NCBI GenBank assembly: GCA_934635225.1
Contig: CAKTYZ010000007.1
Location: 69,436-133,435, forward strand
Source of the DNA: an uncultured Kiritimatiellota bacterium
GTDB taxonomy: Bacteria; Verrucomicrobiota; Kiritimatiellia; RFP12; UBA1067
Direction of reading: 5' to 3'
DNA: 64,000 nucleotides
A program made the position numbers and the translations under genes. Below, in pieces: positions 63,210-64,000 of the stretch. The notes under the pieces were generated by a model. It was not told the origin of the DNA. It did not search any database and saw nothing but the letters and a program-made list of their open reading frames with translations. The first letter of the stretch is position 1. Each line of letters starts with the position of its first letter.

Positions 63210-64000
63210 TCATGCCGCCATGGCGAGTTCGGCTTCGAATTGTGCCGCGGTCTTCCCGCCGAGCGCGAGGCGGTGGATGCCGTTGATGATCTCCTCGAGC
63301 TTGCGGATGTCACCTCGGGAGCAGCGCGAGAAGTCGGTGCCTTTAGGATACCACCTGCGCACGAGCCTGTTGCAGTTCTCGACGGAACCCTTCTCCCACG
63401 AGGCGTAGGCGCGGGTGTAGTAGATGTCGCCGCCGATGGCGTCCTTCAGCGCGTCCGGGTCTAGGAACTCGCAGCCGTTGTCGGTCGTGACCGACTTCAC
63501 CTGCCGCCATCCGCGGCGTTTCCTCAGGCGTCTGAGCGCCCTGACGACCGCCCCCTGGCTTATCGCGACGATCTTCTCGATGTAGTACTTTCGCGAGCAG
63601 CGGTCGAGAAGGACGAGCAGTCCGCCGGAGCCGTTCGCCGAGGACACGATGGTGTCCATCTCGAGATGTCCGAGTTCGGACCTCTCTTTGGCTCCGGACG
63701 GTCTGTCGTCCAGCTGGAGCCGTCCGAGGACGGTCTTCGCGGGATGCGGTTTCGGGCCTTTCCTCCGATTCTTGCCTGGATGGCACGGGGTCTCGCCGTA
63801 ACGCACCGAGATGTCGCCGGCCTTGATGTGGTTGTACCACGTCCGGACGCATGGAATCGCCGAGCCCTCAAGTCTCCCGTCTTTCTTCATGCGGCAGACC
63901 GCGTCGTAAGGCGACAGCTTCATTCTGGAGTTTACCCATTTTTTGAGTGCGGAAACGCGTTGCACCCGCATGGATAAAGGCTGAAGTGCGTTTTGTGATG
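63210..64000 (-). mobile_element. IS30-family transposase, 5' end beyond the window
   Basis: The frame is open to the window edge; 253 residues follow the first visible ATG at 63971. The DDE core is intact in the visible part: HLEMDTIVSSANGSGGLLVL (first Asp), VKSVTTDNGCEFLD (second Asp), YYTRAYASWEKGSVENCNRL (Glu), then KGTDFSR. These are classic IS30 blocks. The HTH part upstream of LSPYDAVCRMKKDG is only partly visible, so completeness cannot be judged. A GC-rich, multi-Arg protein like its relic at 62586. Confidence 0.88.

Overview
The window looks like a chromosome segment of a Gram-negative, GC-rich bacterium of the PVC group, most likely Kiritimatiellota or a related Verrucomicrobiota lineage from an animal gut or another polysaccharide-rich habitat. 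This is inferred from gene content: a lipid A acyltransferase, giant signal-peptide proteins with LamG/jellyroll and autotransporter-type beta-strand repeats, a Ser/Thr kinase beside an ECF-like sigma factor, a GxxExxY gene, a RAYT transposase and very large fused glycoside hydrolases. No rRNA, tRNA or CRISPR array was seen.

Region 1 (1-11409) is mostly housekeeping: the end of a SNF2 helicase, a sugar permease plus galactokinase operon behind a near-consensus promoter, a FecR-like secreted protein, a PpiD/SurA-like chaperone, dUTPase, peptide deformylase, riboflavin synthase, a lipid A-type acyltransferase and a family 2 glycosyltransferase. Region 2 (11410-28877) is a polysaccharide-utilisation locus. 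It has an array of eight palindromes at exact 22-bp spacing, a XylR-type regulator, a discoidin/beta-repeat surface protein broken at a 15-G tract, a clan-A-like glycosidase, a 1272-residue three-catalytic-module CAZyme, a LamG protein with a recently homogenised internal duplication behind a 13-C tract, a second glycosidase-like protein and a TolB-like propeller protein. Transposase debris and shared dispersed repeats sit inside and after it.

Region 3 (28878-43532) is accessory: repeat mosaics, a Ser/Thr kinase/ECF sigma pair, a RAYT transposase with its palindromes, a SUMF1-like protein, an FRG-domain gene overlapping a small unknown gene, an AT-richer multi-domain surface protein, a decayed ATPase, a TPP riboswitch controlling a methyltransferase-TenA fusion, rhamnulokinase, a GxxExxY gene flanked by inverted repeats and a T5orf172 (GIY-YIG-like) protein. 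Region 4 (43639-57241) holds lactaldehyde reductase, a mutarotase, a ThyX-like protein, and a second sugar locus: GntR/LacI regulator, LamG surface protein, GH28-GH92 fusion, lyxose/mannose isomerase, PfkB kinase and class II aldolase. These fit a route from polymer to mannose, fructose, phosphorylated fructose and triose. Region 5 (57288-64000) has a U32 protein, an ECF sigma factor with a membrane-anchored LamG partner and a surface protein, and two IS30-family transposases at the right edge.

Recurring themes: (a) promoters of the form GGTATAAT placed 6-11 nt before ATG, suggesting leaderless mRNAs; (b) a shared short C-terminal tail, hydrophobic residues then Arg-stop, on all four LamG/beta-repeat proteins; (c) long G/C homopolymers in or before two of those surface genes, suggesting phase variation; (d) fused multi-catalytic CAZymes.
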